A stretch of 14,218 nt of DNA from the NCBI GenBank assembly GCA_030612485.1, contig JAUWNS010000050.1, positions 1 to 14,218 of the forward strand, given 5' to 3'. Below, piece after piece: positions 6,088 to 13,776 of this stretch; position 1 is the stretch's first letter, and each line of letters begins with the position of its first letter. Both the position numbers and the translations under genes were made by a program. Below the pieces are notes generated by a model, which was not told the origin of the DNA, made no database searches, and saw only the letters and a list, made by a program, of their open reading frames with translations. The stretch comes from Candidatus Bipolaricaulota bacterium (lineage in GTDB: Bacteria > Bipolaricaulota > Bipolaricaulia > UBA7950 > UBA9294).

Positions 6088-7761
6088 AACAATCTTCTGG
6101 CTAAAGTCTTTCTGGTGTTCCTGATCGCCACGGTAGCGCTCGCGCTGCCCGTACTGGCCGATACCGGAGGTTCGGCCTCGGCGAGCCTGATAATTGTCGG
6201 GATACCGGAAGAGGAACAGACAGGCAGCGAAGTGGCAGGGGGAGGTGGGGCGGTTGATTGTGAACCGCTTTGCCCTCCTCCTATTCCTGCCCTTTACGCC
6301 ACCAAGCGCGCCGATCTCGCGGAAGACCTCAATGGTGATGGGGTGATCGATCCAGGCGATTCCCTGCGTTACACCATGCTCGTCACCAACTTCGCGCCGG
6401 TCCCGATGTTTGGCGTCGATTACGTGGAGATCATCGATCCTCATGTGCGCCTCATCCCTGGTTCTTGGGAAGTCACCAAAGGGAACGTAACGACTCGCGA
6501 TTTTGAGGGGATCGAGGTCCTCGCCTATCTTTTGGGGTCGCTCAACCCGGATGAAGTCGTGATTTTCTCGTTCGAGGTCCGCGTTCCGTATGATTTGGCT
6601 TCAAGCGTAAACGAGCTCGTGGGACAGGGGATTATATACGCCGATACGACGTCCCCCATCGTCACCGACAATCCGGATACGATGTTCCTCCAGGATGCCA
6701 CGCGGACACCTATCGGTGGTGCCGCGCCAGTTATCCTCGCGACGGCGGGTGGGGGAGCTTCCGTTGAGGAGCTAGCCACGCAGGGAGCTGCAGCTCAGGA
6801 GGCGGTCTCTGACGCCATCAAGGGGGCTGCGGTCATTCCGAACCCCGAGATTCTGCGCGTTGTCGCTAAACCCGAGGAAGTCGTCGAGTATGGAGTAGGC
6901 TTTGTGAACACAACCTCTGAACCACTCACAGACGTGCGGCTGGTGGATCTTGTGGGTCCGCACATGCACGTACAAATGGACTCGCTTACTCCCGCGTCAG
7001 CCCGTGTCTGGTCGTTTGGTGAGTTGCAGGTTGTAATAGCCGATATAGACCGACTCGAACCGGGCGAGACGGTCGTCCTCGGTTACCAGACGGTGGTGCA
7101 TAGTTACGTTCCCCCGGAGATAGCATATACCGCCTCGCGAGCTATTGTGTCGAGCCGTAATGGGACCACTCAATTATCGGACGATCCGCTGACCCAGCTT
7201 CAAAACGACCCCACAGCGGTGCTGTTCCCCTACCAGTGCGTGGGGGATGGCGCCTGGACATGGGATGATTGGCTCGATGTTGTCTCGCAAGCCCCGACAG
7301 GGCTGTGGCCACTCGTGATGCAGGAGAAGGATGAATCGCAGCACCTGCGATGGGTGCTCTACGGCGGTGATTTCTTCGGAGATCTCTCCACTCACCCGTC
7401 GGTACGCCCGCCGCTTTGGTCGGAGTGGGCGCTGGTCGGGTTAGTGGAAGTGCCGTTCGAGAATGCAAGAGATTCCAACCTCGGCTTTCGGCTAGCTCAA
7501 CGTGAAGAGCCGTATGTTGAGGGTTTCCTCGCCGAGGAGCCCCTGTTTATGTGGACCAAGTACGGCATGCCTCTCTACGGCCGCGTGCCGGCCACCGACA
7601 CTGGAGAGCTCTTGTCGTGCGACGGGTTCAACCAGGACTTCTGCGGTAAGGGGTATCTGCCGCTGTTGGTGCAACTCAACTGGTCGGAGGACTGGGATAT
7701 GCGCTGGCTGGAGGATGACCTGATCGTCGCCACGGTGAGCGAGGGGGAGGTGCAGCGATGA
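6085..7761 (+). CDS. Secreted DUF11-repeat protein sharing its mature N-terminus with the upstream subunit
   Basis: 558 residues if initiated at the ATC at 6085; the conventional alternative GTG 6115 cuts the signal peptide short and has no Shine-Dalgarno. With the longer start, the signal peptide is 1-25 (NNLLAKVFLVFLIA core, cleavage VLA/DTGG). Domains: DTGGSASASL start; linker EVAGGGGAV (about 49-57); DUF11-like repeat about 70-210, containing a Ca-loop-like DLNGDGVIDPGD; an Ala/Gly-rich segment (211-248); a second DUF11-like repeat (250-368); and a Trp-rich C-terminal region (375-558) of no known family with cysteine pairs. It lies 17 bases after the subunit gene and overlaps the next start by ATGA, so it is in the same operon. 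A large adhesin or tip-type component of the same surface structure is plausible but unproved. Confidence 0.8.
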   Translation: MNNLLAKVFLVFLIATVALALPVLADTGGSASASLIIVGIPEEEQTGSEVAGGGGAVDCEPLCPPPIPALYATKRADLAEDLNGDGVIDPGDSLRYTMLVTNFAPVPMFGVDYVEIIDPHVRLIPGSWEVTKGNVTTRDFEGIEVLAYLLGSLNPDEVVIFSFEVRVPYDLASSVNELVGQGIIYADTTSPIVTDNPDTMFLQDATRTPIGGAAPVILATAGGGASVEELATQGAAAQEAVSDAIKGAAVIPNPEILRVVAKPEEVVEYGVGFVNTTSEPLTDVRLVDLVGPHMHVQMDSLTPASARVWSFGELQVVIADIDRLEPGETVVLGYQTVVHSYVPPEIAYTASRAIVSSRNGTTQLSDDPLTQLQNDPTAVLFPYQCVGDGAWTWDDWLDVVSQAPTGLWPLVMQEKDESQHLRWVLYGGDFFGDLSTHPSVRPPLWSEWALVGLVEVPFENARDSNLGFRLAQREEPYVEGFLAEEPLFMWTKYGMPLYGRVPATDTGELLSCDGFNQDFCGKGYLPLLVQLNWSEDWDMRWLEDDLIVATVSEGEVQR

Positions 7762-8630
7762 AATCAAGGAGCCTGCTGCTAATTGTCCTCGGGCTGATTT
7801 TCATCACACCCGTTGTTCAGGGCATAACTTGCGATTACTCAGTTGACCCTGATGATCAGCGGTACTTGGCTGGGAACCCGAATTGCAGTGACGTGCAGGA
7901 TTGCTCTGACTGTATAGAATATAAGCTAGAGGGAGAAGAGCTCACAGGTGGTACTCATACAGATGGTACGATCACGGTAACCCTTACGGTCCGGGATTAC
8001 AATGAGGAAGAATGGTTGACATTTGACTGGATATCCAACATCCCGGTCACTGCCGTTATCGTCAAAGGTGGAAAAGTTACCGTAGACGAGCAAGACTACT
8101 TCGCCTATGTGTATAAGTACGGTTCCCCGCGGACTTCGGATGAATGTTTGTCCGCTCCTTCGGGGAAAGGTATTAGCCACATCACCTTCTGCTACGTTGT
8201 TCCTCAAATTGCGATTACGGTCAACTGGTATACTGAGGGCGTTTCTATCACTCAGCCGATTATTAGTGAATGGGCTGCAAGTCCGACCGAGTACACGCTG
8301 TTGTTCGGCAACCTACGGGTCTCAGTGACGGCGACGGTCGACTATGATCTGGGAATCTACTACACGGTGAATTCATTGAGCGATTTTTCGCCCCCCTCCG
8401 GGGCGACGCCCCTGTCGTTTGAGTACGGGACGGGCAGCGGCACCTGGACGTCAATCCCCCCCGAAGGAGGCACAATGCAAACCCTGCCCGCCCCTAGCGA
8501 AATTGGAACTAATAGAGAGCATACGTACCCCATGCGCGTTGACTTGGCTCAACTTGGGACTGGGGACCAAACTGCGGGTGACTCCATCACGTTCCAGGTG
8601 CATGTGGTGGCGACAGCCTCGGGGATCTAG
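7758..8630 (+). CDS. Secreted two-domain protein: Cys-rich SHITFCY-type domain plus subunit-like C-terminus
   Basis: 290 residues. ATG 7758 overlaps the previous TGA (ATGA) and has GGGGGAGG upstream. Signal peptide 1-22 (LLLIVLGLIFI, cleavage near VQG). Residues 25-155 hold six cysteines (25, 43, 49, 52, 130, 145) and the signature FDW...AVIVKGGK...SD...P...GISHITFCY, a pattern I know from many uncharacterised secreted bacterial beta-sandwich proteins. Residues about 156-290 are a second beta domain ending YPMRVDLAQL...AGDSITFQVHVVATASG, which aligns with the C-terminal strands of the 5453 product. Function unknown; a specialised or capping subunit of the same structure is the simplest reading. 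Cysteine-rich folding would fit a periplasmic oxidising environment. Confidence 0.8.
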   Translation: MKSRSLLLIVLGLIFITPVVQGITCDYSVDPDDQRYLAGNPNCSDVQDCSDCIEYKLEGEELTGGTHTDGTITVTLTVRDYNEEEWLTFDWISNIPVTAVIVKGGKVTVDEQDYFAYVYKYGSPRTSDECLSAPSGKGISHITFCYVVPQIAITVNWYTEGVSITQPIISEWAASPTEYTLLFGNLRVSVTATVDYDLGIYYTVNSLSDFSPPSGATPLSFEYGTGSGTWTSIPPEGGTMQTLPAPSEIGTNREHTYPMRVDLAQLGTGDQTAGDSITFQVHVVATASGI

Positions 8631-8669
8631 GCATGGGACACCGGCGGTATCCTCGATGGACAAGCGATA

Positions 8670-8699
8670 CTGTCATATTCGTAGTTGATGTGTTAGTAT
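8670..8699 (+). promoter_or_regulatory. Possible internal promoter before the chaperone-like gene
   Basis: CTGTCA (8670-8675), an 18-base spacer, then TGTTAGTAT, an extended -10 with hexamer at 8694-8699. The same TAGTAT hexamer is used at 2601. The match is modest, but the 117-base gap after 8630 is the first real gap within the operon. Confidence 0.3.
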
Positions 8700-8704
8700 C
8701 AGGA

Positions 8705-8731
8705 GCTGATGTCCCCTAAAGCGACATCGGC
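8705..8731 (+). other. Leader hairpin just upstream of the chaperone-like gene
   Basis: GCTGATGTC (8705-8713) pairs with GACATCGGC (8723-8731) over 9 bp, one of them G-U, loop of nine bases, ending just before the Shine-Dalgarno AAAGGAGG at 8732. No U-tract, so not an intrinsic terminator; possibly an mRNA stabiliser or protein site. Confidence 0.4.
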
Positions 8732-8747
8732 AAAGGAGGCGTCGTGC

Positions 8748-9581
8748 ATGAATCGGTTTAGGCGGCTACATTGCGGACTTCTCGTTGCTTTCCTGCTCGT
8801 CTTGGTTGTTCTCTCCGCCTGGGGGAGCATGTCGGTGGCGCCGCTCTCTTTACGGCTTGACATACCGCCTGGCGAAGACGGCGCGGGCGTCTTCCTCGTT
8901 CGCAACACTGGCAACGACCCGATCATTGTCAACCTCTCGCTTCACGATTGGTGGCGCACACCAGAGGGGAATTTTCAAATCCTAGCGGCGGAAACACTGG
9001 ATCGGTCCTGCGCTCCGTGGATGGTCTATTCTGCTACCACGGTGAACCTTGCCCCCGGTGAGGAGACGCAGATCTCGGTGCAACTCTCAGTGCCTGAGGA
9101 GGCAACAGGGGATCACTGGGCATTATTTCTTGTCGAAGAGCAGCCACAACCGGTGGAGGAAGAGCAGGCCGAAGAAGGGTTGACGAACACCACTCGTGTG
9201 GTCGTCACCTATGCGGTGAAGATCCTCCAGCAGGATTCGCTCAACGCCGCGCCCGATGCCGAGATCCAGGGAGTCGAGCTTGTCCAAGAAGCTCCCTTTG
9301 AACTGCTCATACGCTTTGCGAACACTGGCAATTCGCACATTACCACTGAAGGAACGATCGAGATCCGTGACATTTTCGGGGAAACGGTGCGAAGCTTCGC
9401 CGTCGATCCCTTCCCCACCCTTCCTGGAGAAGAGCGACCGTTGCGCATCCAAGACTCTGCTGAACCCCTGGCCGCGGGGACCTACTACGCCATCGCTCTG
9501 CTCGACTTTGGGGGCGAATACCTCATCCAAGGCGGGCTCCCCTTCGAGGTAGGGCCAGCCGATGTGACTGAAGGCCCTTAG
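8748..9581 (+). CDS. PapD-like two-domain periplasmic chaperone candidate
   Basis: 277 residues from ATG 8748, chosen for AAAGGAGG eight bases upstream; an upstream in-frame ATG at 8709 would fall in the leader hairpin and weaken the signal peptide. Signal peptide about 1-26. Residues 28-162 form an Ig domain with PapD-type order: VAPLSLRLDI at the start, VRNTGNDP, APWMVYSATTVNLAPGEETQISV, PEEATGDHWALFLVEE, then a long strand RVVVTYAVKIL (150-160) with Lys158 where classical chaperones have a G1-strand Lys. Residues 168-269 form a second Ig-like domain (FANTGNSHITTEG). PapD-family chaperones hold pilin subunits in the periplasm by donor-strand complementation. Position between subunit-like genes and a large beta-rich protein supports this. 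Alternative: a DUF916/WxL-interacting-type protein, though there is no C-terminal membrane segment. The acidic PVEEEQAEEG insert is unusual. Confidence 0.75.
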   Translation: MNRFRRLHCGLLVAFLLVLVVLSAWGSMSVAPLSLRLDIPPGEDGAGVFLVRNTGNDPIIVNLSLHDWWRTPEGNFQILAAETLDRSCAPWMVYSATTVNLAPGEETQISVQLSVPEEATGDHWALFLVEEQPQPVEEEQAEEGLTNTTRVVVTYAVKILQQDSLNAAPDAEIQGVELVQEAPFELLIRFANTGNSHITTEGTIEIRDIFGETVRSFAVDPFPTLPGEERPLRIQDSAEPLAAGTYYAIALLDFGGEYLIQGGLPFEVGPADVTEGP

Positions 9582-9815
9582 CCCATTCCGGTGACGAGGA
9601 CATCAAGCACCCTCCTTCTGGACTAGCGGGAAGCGCGATTGTCGTCTTCTCCCGCAGTATTCCTCCCACCTGCTCTCGTTCCACCTGTCCATCGCTCTTA
9701 TGCTGGCAGCATAAGGGAGGAGGACACACGGTGTAATCGCATTTCTGCCCCGAGTTTCTTGGGTTTCGTGTGTCAATGGTGGATGGCTATACGACGAACA
9801 ACTGTCCCCGACAGA
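9582..9815 (+). promoter_or_regulatory. Structured 5' leader of the large beta-rich gene, with a start-stop site
   Basis: The leader holds GCGGGA (about 9626-9631) able to pair with TCCCGC (about 9649-9654); an 8-bp hairpin CTTATGCT (9697-9704) with AGCATAAG (9708-9715); and a strong Shine-Dalgarno AGGAGG (9718-9723) followed, seven bases later, by GTG-TAA (9731-9736), a start codon followed at once by a stop. TCCTCCC at 9661-9667 could mask the Shine-Dalgarno core at 9715-9721. No in-frame start for the downstream gene lies at a usable distance from this Shine-Dalgarno. Confidence 0.4.
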
Positions 9816-12656
9816 ATGCTGCGGTTAATCGCGCTACTGCCGCTTCTATTTATCGGTCTCTTCCTGGCAAGTTCCCACGTATGTAACGCGGCTGACTATG
9901 CGGTCTCCATCTCGGCAACTGCCACCAAGTTCGTTGACGTAGGCGATCTTGTGACGCATGTGTTTACGATTGTCAATCAGGGAACTAACGATGACGTATA
10001 CGCGTTGGATCTCACCCTCCCGCAGGGTTGGGTCGCTCTGCCCGTTCCGGCCACTATCTCTGTTCCAGCAGGGGCAACCAGAATTGTATTCGTGAATTCG
10101 TCAGTTCCTTCTACAGCCGAGGCGGGCACTTACGAGATAACCCTCAAGGCAACCTCGCTGCACGACTCAGCCATTCACTCACAGGAGACGGCCTATGTGC
10201 AGGTACGCTCATCGTGGGGTTTCGAGCTGAAGTGGGTGCGCATTCCACCTCGGGGACAGCCGGGTGAACGGCTTCAGGGAAGCTTCAAGGTGACCAATAC
10301 CGGCAATTCGCCGGATGAATACCAAGTGGATGTAGTGGCAAGTGCTGGCTGGGAAGCAGGGGTGATGTTCGAAGAATTCGGTCTCCTGCCCGGAGAATCC
10401 CGAGAGGTGGAGTTCTACGTACTCGTACCTAACACAGCCACCGCAAAGGCGCAATACGGGGTCACGCTTACTGTCACATCGATCCAGAATCCATCACTCA
10501 CGCGTACACTAAGCACGACGGGCCGGCTCTCACCCCCTCCGCCAGAGCTTGTGGGAGGGACACTCTTTCCTGAGTGGATGATGTCCGTTGATTTTGATAT
10601 CGACCAACAGGCCAATCCTCGACTGAGTGTACGGGGATGGGGGGATATCGAAGGGTTTGGACAGATAGATGCAGGGGGCAGCCTGACAATTGCAGGGATT
10701 CAAAGCGCACGCGCATGGATTGACACCGGCGACTGGAGTATTTTCTTGGATGGCGGTACGATCGTCGGCCCGTTCCTCGGGGTCTCGGGTAGGCCGCTCT
10801 TTGGTGGTCATATCGGGGAGTTGGGGCTGTGGCGGTTGTTATTCACAGAAGATAGCAAGGGGTTTTATGGACTACTGCGTAACGATACCTCTTCATTACG
10901 GTTTTCTTTGGGAAGCGATAGCATTCGTGAGCTTGCGTTCCAGCAGATCGACCTGCGTCATGATTTTGCAGGCCCTGCTTCCGGGCGGTTCCTCATCGGC
11001 CGTGGAGTACAGACCGAATCGGGGATAGTCTGGAGTCTGGGTGGGGATGTTGAATTAGAAGAATGGGAGTTCGGTGGGTCATTCATGAGTGTCGGACCCG
11101 GCTACCCCAACCAGACACCAAGGTCTGAGGGGAGAGTATACGTGTCGTACGACGGCTGCCCATTCCCTGTTGACTCCTCTTGGTCCTCGGTCAGCAGAGA
11201 AGCCGGTCTTCCGCCGGATGAGTACAACCTTACCGCAAACAGTTTCCGTGCATCTGCGCCAATCCTCTCATTCGATGTCCTTTCCTGTACGCTCTCACTG
11301 CAGTTCGGTACACAGCAAAGCGACGATGCGCCCCGAAGCGTAGACGCACATAGTTACTCATTAGGCTGTTCATTGGCGGGGAATACCCCTATTCCCTGGT
11401 CGTTTGCTACTAGTTCCCAATGGCTTAATGACCAGATTGCCGGGACCACGACGACCTCTCAACAGGTGACGATCGGGGGAGAAGTTGAATTCGGTGAAAT
11501 CAGCACAATCTTGAGCGCTTCGATACAAGCGCTACAGGGCGCAACAGGAATAACAACATCATCTGGTTTGTCCATTACGCTGAGCGACGACAATCTCCCT
11601 GGGTCGCCGGAGGTCACCTTCTCCATAGGCGGTGGGGGAGCGGGCGCGGAAGGTCAGTTAACGTGGAATCCCGCGCCTGACACCGAGGTAGTATGGACCT
11701 GGGAGCTTCCCTTATGTGGAGAGGGTTTCTCTACCGATATCTCCGTGCGTTTCCCGGCGGCATTCCCCTTCTGTGGTCCTACGAAAGGACGCATTTCTGG
11801 TCGTGTTATCGTAGATGTAAATGGGAACGGCATATGGGACTCCGGTGAAGAAGGGGTGAAAGGCGTTCTCCTCCTTGCCGATGACTACGAGGCGATCACC
11901 GGTAACGATGGCCGATTCGTCTTTCCACCGTTGGATCCGGGAACCTACGCGCTTGCGATAAAGAGCCTGCCTGCTGGGTTGGTCCCTGAGGAAGCCTTCC
12001 CGCTGGAGGTCTCTATATCAGCCGGGGACGAGCCACAGATCTTGATTCCGCTTCGGCCACAATCCTGGCTTCGCGTGCGTGTGTTCAGCGATGCTAATCA
12101 AAACGGCCAGAGGGAAACCGCGGAAAGAGGGGTCTCCGGTGTTCAGGCATTTGTGAGAGGTGAGGGACTAGAAAAAACCTTGAGGACGGACGCAAGTGGC
12201 AGGTTCATCATAGAAGTCCCGCCGGGCTCCTACACGGTCGCACTAGATGTGAGCTCCCTTCCTCAGCGGGTTGAGATGACAACCCCCCAGACCGTTGAGG
12301 TGGACATGCCTGAGTATGGCACTGTTGACGTCGAGTTTGGGGTTTACCAACGCCCTCGGCCGGTTGTAATCACCTTCGGCCCTCCAACCGCTTCCTTCGA
12401 TTTCACTCCTCAAACGCCAATAGTGGGAGAAACAGTGCGCTTTACTGGGATATCGAGTCAAGCGGTAAACGCAGAGATTGTGTCTTATGCATGGGAGTTC
12501 AAGCAGGGAGACATCAAGATTACGCAGAGCGGGGAGCAAACCGACACCGTCTTCGCGAAACCGGGCCTATGGCAGGTCTACCTCACGGTGACTGACTCAA
12601 ATGGTCTCAGGGGCGCAGCGAAGAAAGAGATCACCGTCGGTAAGGCTGGAGACTAG
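9816..12656 (+). CDS. Large secreted/outer-membrane candidate: NEW3-like repeats, beta-rich core, two SdrD-B-like domains, PKD
   Basis: 946 residues from ATG 9816, preferred because it gives a clean signal peptide (1-25, MLRLIALLPLLFIGLFLA, cleavage VCNA); ATG 9783 is possible and neither has a clear Shine-Dalgarno. Domains: two NEW3/CARDB-like Ig repeats (27-131, 135-236; VNQGTNDD, VTNTGNSPDEY); a Gly- and aromatic-rich beta region (245-650) of alternating strands compatible with an outer-membrane barrel; an SdrD-B/carboxypeptidase-regulatory-like domain (about 658-746; VDVNGNGIWDSGEEGVKG, DGRFVFPPLDPGTY); a second one (750-840; SDANQNGQRETAERGVSG); and a C-terminal PKD domain (856-941; AWEFKQGD, VYLTVTDSNG). 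Last gene of the block, 234 bases after the chaperone-like gene. By position it may be the usher-like or anchoring partner, but the core is about half the length of a usual usher barrel and no usher motif is identified. It ends in TAG. Confidence 0.8.
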   Translation: MLRLIALLPLLFIGLFLASSHVCNAADYAVSISATATKFVDVGDLVTHVFTIVNQGTNDDVYALDLTLPQGWVALPVPATISVPAGATRIVFVNSSVPSTAEAGTYEITLKATSLHDSAIHSQETAYVQVRSSWGFELKWVRIPPRGQPGERLQGSFKVTNTGNSPDEYQVDVVASAGWEAGVMFEEFGLLPGESREVEFYVLVPNTATAKAQYGVTLTVTSIQNPSLTRTLSTTGRLSPPPPELVGGTLFPEWMMSVDFDIDQQANPRLSVRGWGDIEGFGQIDAGGSLTIAGIQSARAWIDTGDWSIFLDGGTIVGPFLGVSGRPLFGGHIGELGLWRLLFTEDSKGFYGLLRNDTSSLRFSLGSDSIRELAFQQIDLRHDFAGPASGRFLIGRGVQTESGIVWSLGGDVELEEWEFGGSFMSVGPGYPNQTPRSEGRVYVSYDGCPFPVDSSWSSVSREAGLPPDEYNLTANSFRASAPILSFDVLSCTLSLQFGTQQSDDAPRSVDAHSYSLGCSLAGNTPIPWSFATSSQWLNDQIAGTTTTSQQVTIGGEVEFGEISTILSASIQALQGATGITTSSGLSITLSDDNLPGSPEVTFSIGGGGAGAEGQLTWNPAPDTEVVWTWELPLCGEGFSTDISVRFPAAFPFCGPTKGRISGRVIVDVNGNGIWDSGEEGVKGVLLLADDYEAITGNDGRFVFPPLDPGTYALAIKSLPAGLVPEEAFPLEVSISAGDEPQILIPLRPQSWLRVRVFSDANQNGQRETAERGVSGVQAFVRGEGLEKTLRTDASGRFIIEVPPGSYTVALDVSSLPQRVEMTTPQTVEVDMPEYGTVDVEFGVYQRPRPVVITFGPPTASFDFTPQTPIVGETVRFTGISSQAVNAEIVSYAWEFKQGDIKITQSGEQTDTVFAKPGLWQVYLTVTDSNGLRGAAKKEITVGKAGD

Positions 12657-12810
12657 CAGAGGAGAAAACGCCTCAGTCACGTGGTACTCTGACCACTCCT
12701 CAGATCCCACTTGAGAGTAGTCCGGTGGATGGGATATCTGGCAGCTTACTCTTTGGTATGGATGGTCTTGTCCCAAGGCTCATCCTCCAAATAGAGGATC
12801 GACACAAAAT
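12657..12810. other. Intergenic region between converging genes
   Basis: Only weak hairpins are seen, for example GTGGT...ACCAC near 12680. No U-tract terminator for the plus-strand gene and no gene were found. The stronger hairpin just to the right serves the minus-strand gene and may also block plus-strand transcription. Confidence 0.5.
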
Positions 12811-12853
12811 GGAGCGCGACTCTAGCCCATCCTCTGAGCTGGAGTCGCGCTTC
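12811..12853 (-). terminator. Intrinsic terminator of the asparagine synthetase gene
   Basis: A 16-bp stem, 12811-12826 with 12838-12853 (two G-U or T-G positions), loop of 11 bases. On the minus strand it begins 14 bases after the TAA at 12868-12870 and is followed by ATTTTGTG. The long GC-rich stem could also stop plus-strand readthrough. Confidence 0.75.
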
Positions 12854-12867
12854 CCTATACTCGAAGC

Positions 12868-13776
12868 TTAAATTGACCCAACTAACCCGGGGACCTTAGG
12901 AAAGAGACGTGCTTTTGCAACAGAGTCGAGTCCGCAGATGTAGCGGGTCAATCGCTCGATCCCAATTCCGAATCCGGCTGACGCCGGGATCCCCTCCTCC
13001 ACTACGGATAGGTACTGCGTGAACCGTTGCGGGTTGATCTTATCCTGCTTTAACCGCTTCAGGATCGGCTCTAGTTCGTGCTCCCGCTCCCCGCCAGAGA
13101 GTGCCTCAGCGTAGCCTTTCGGGTAGATGAGGTCCATGTCGAGGAGCACTCCTGGTCGAGCGGGGTCCTGTCGATCGTAGAACTCCCGCACCTCGCGGGG
13201 AAAGTCGATCACCCAGCTCGGTTCCTGTAACGACAGCGAGAGCGAATCGTCGAATTTCTCGCCGAATTGCTCCATTGCTTCTTGATAGGTGATCTGCGCA
13301 AATGGAGGAACAGGAAGCGAAAGCTCGCGGTTGAGGAACCTAAGTTCCTCTGCACAATGTTCCTTAACTCCATTTAAGACCGCAAGGAACAGCCCCTCTC
13401 CGATTTCCATGATGTCATCCCGCGTTGCATCCCGCATCTCGAGGTCGAGCTGGACAAACTCGGCAAGGTAGCGTCCGTATCTCGCTCGTTCCGCCGGTTC
13501 CATACGTACGTTCGGTGAGAAACAGAAGATCTTAGGAACGGTTCTAAGGGCAATCTGTTTGTGCAGGATCATGCTCTTGGTCAACTTGTACGGGGAGCCG
13601 TAGTAGTCGATCGCCCCGTCGTAAGTCTCGTGGTGAAGGGGGTCGGTGACCGGAGAGAGGATCACCGGAAGGATCTCGATGAATCCTTGTTCCCGCAGCT
13701 ATGCTCCTGCTGCACGCATAATCTCGCTCTTCACCTTCAACACGCAAATCAGTTCACTCTCTGTATGAATACGCAT
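12868..13776 (-). CDS. Archaeal-type asparagine synthetase (AS-AR; AsnRS-like without anticodon domain), interrupted by an amber codon
   Basis: From ATG at 13776 (Shine-Dalgarno AGAGGAG, six bases upstream) the frame encodes 302 codons, about the family's length (close to 294 residues in Pyrococcus abyssi, from memory). Codon 26 is TAG; the longest uninterrupted part starts at GTG 13665 (265 residues) and lacks the conserved lead-in LREQGFIEILPV. Class II aminoacyl-tRNA-synthetase-type catalytic motifs are intact: ILSPVTDPL (38-46), KSMILHKQ (67-74), motif 2 with R91-x-E93 and YLAEF (103-107), SGGERE (227-232), and motif 3 GFGIGIERL (268-276). The family converts aspartate, ATP and ammonia to asparagine in the cytosol and lacks the tRNA anticodon-binding domain, as here. 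Homology on both sides of the TAG shows it is one gene. TAG is also the usual stop in this window, so reassignment is unlikely; a base error or recent mutation is the likeliest cause. Confidence 0.85.
13699..13701 (-). other. In-frame amber codon inside the asparagine synthetase
   Basis: The minus strand reads GGA GCA TAG CTG CGG at codon 26, between a start with a good Shine-Dalgarno and conserved downstream sequence. One base change from a Tyr, Trp, Gln, Lys, Glu, Ser or Leu codon would explain it. Confidence 0.85.

Noticed and set aside
7142..7468. Minus-strand 108-codon frame, Arg/Pro-rich
   Set aside because: Antisense shadow of the DUF11 protein with no recognisable domain or ribosome site.
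9639..9815. TTG start extending the 946-residue protein by 59 residues
   Set aside because: The extension runs through leader hairpins and a Shine-Dalgarno and would bury the signal peptide.
12868..13776. TAG recoding to an amino acid as the cause of the interrupted synthetase
   Set aside because: TAG terminates most other genes in the window, so genome-wide reassignment does not fit; local readthrough cannot be excluded.
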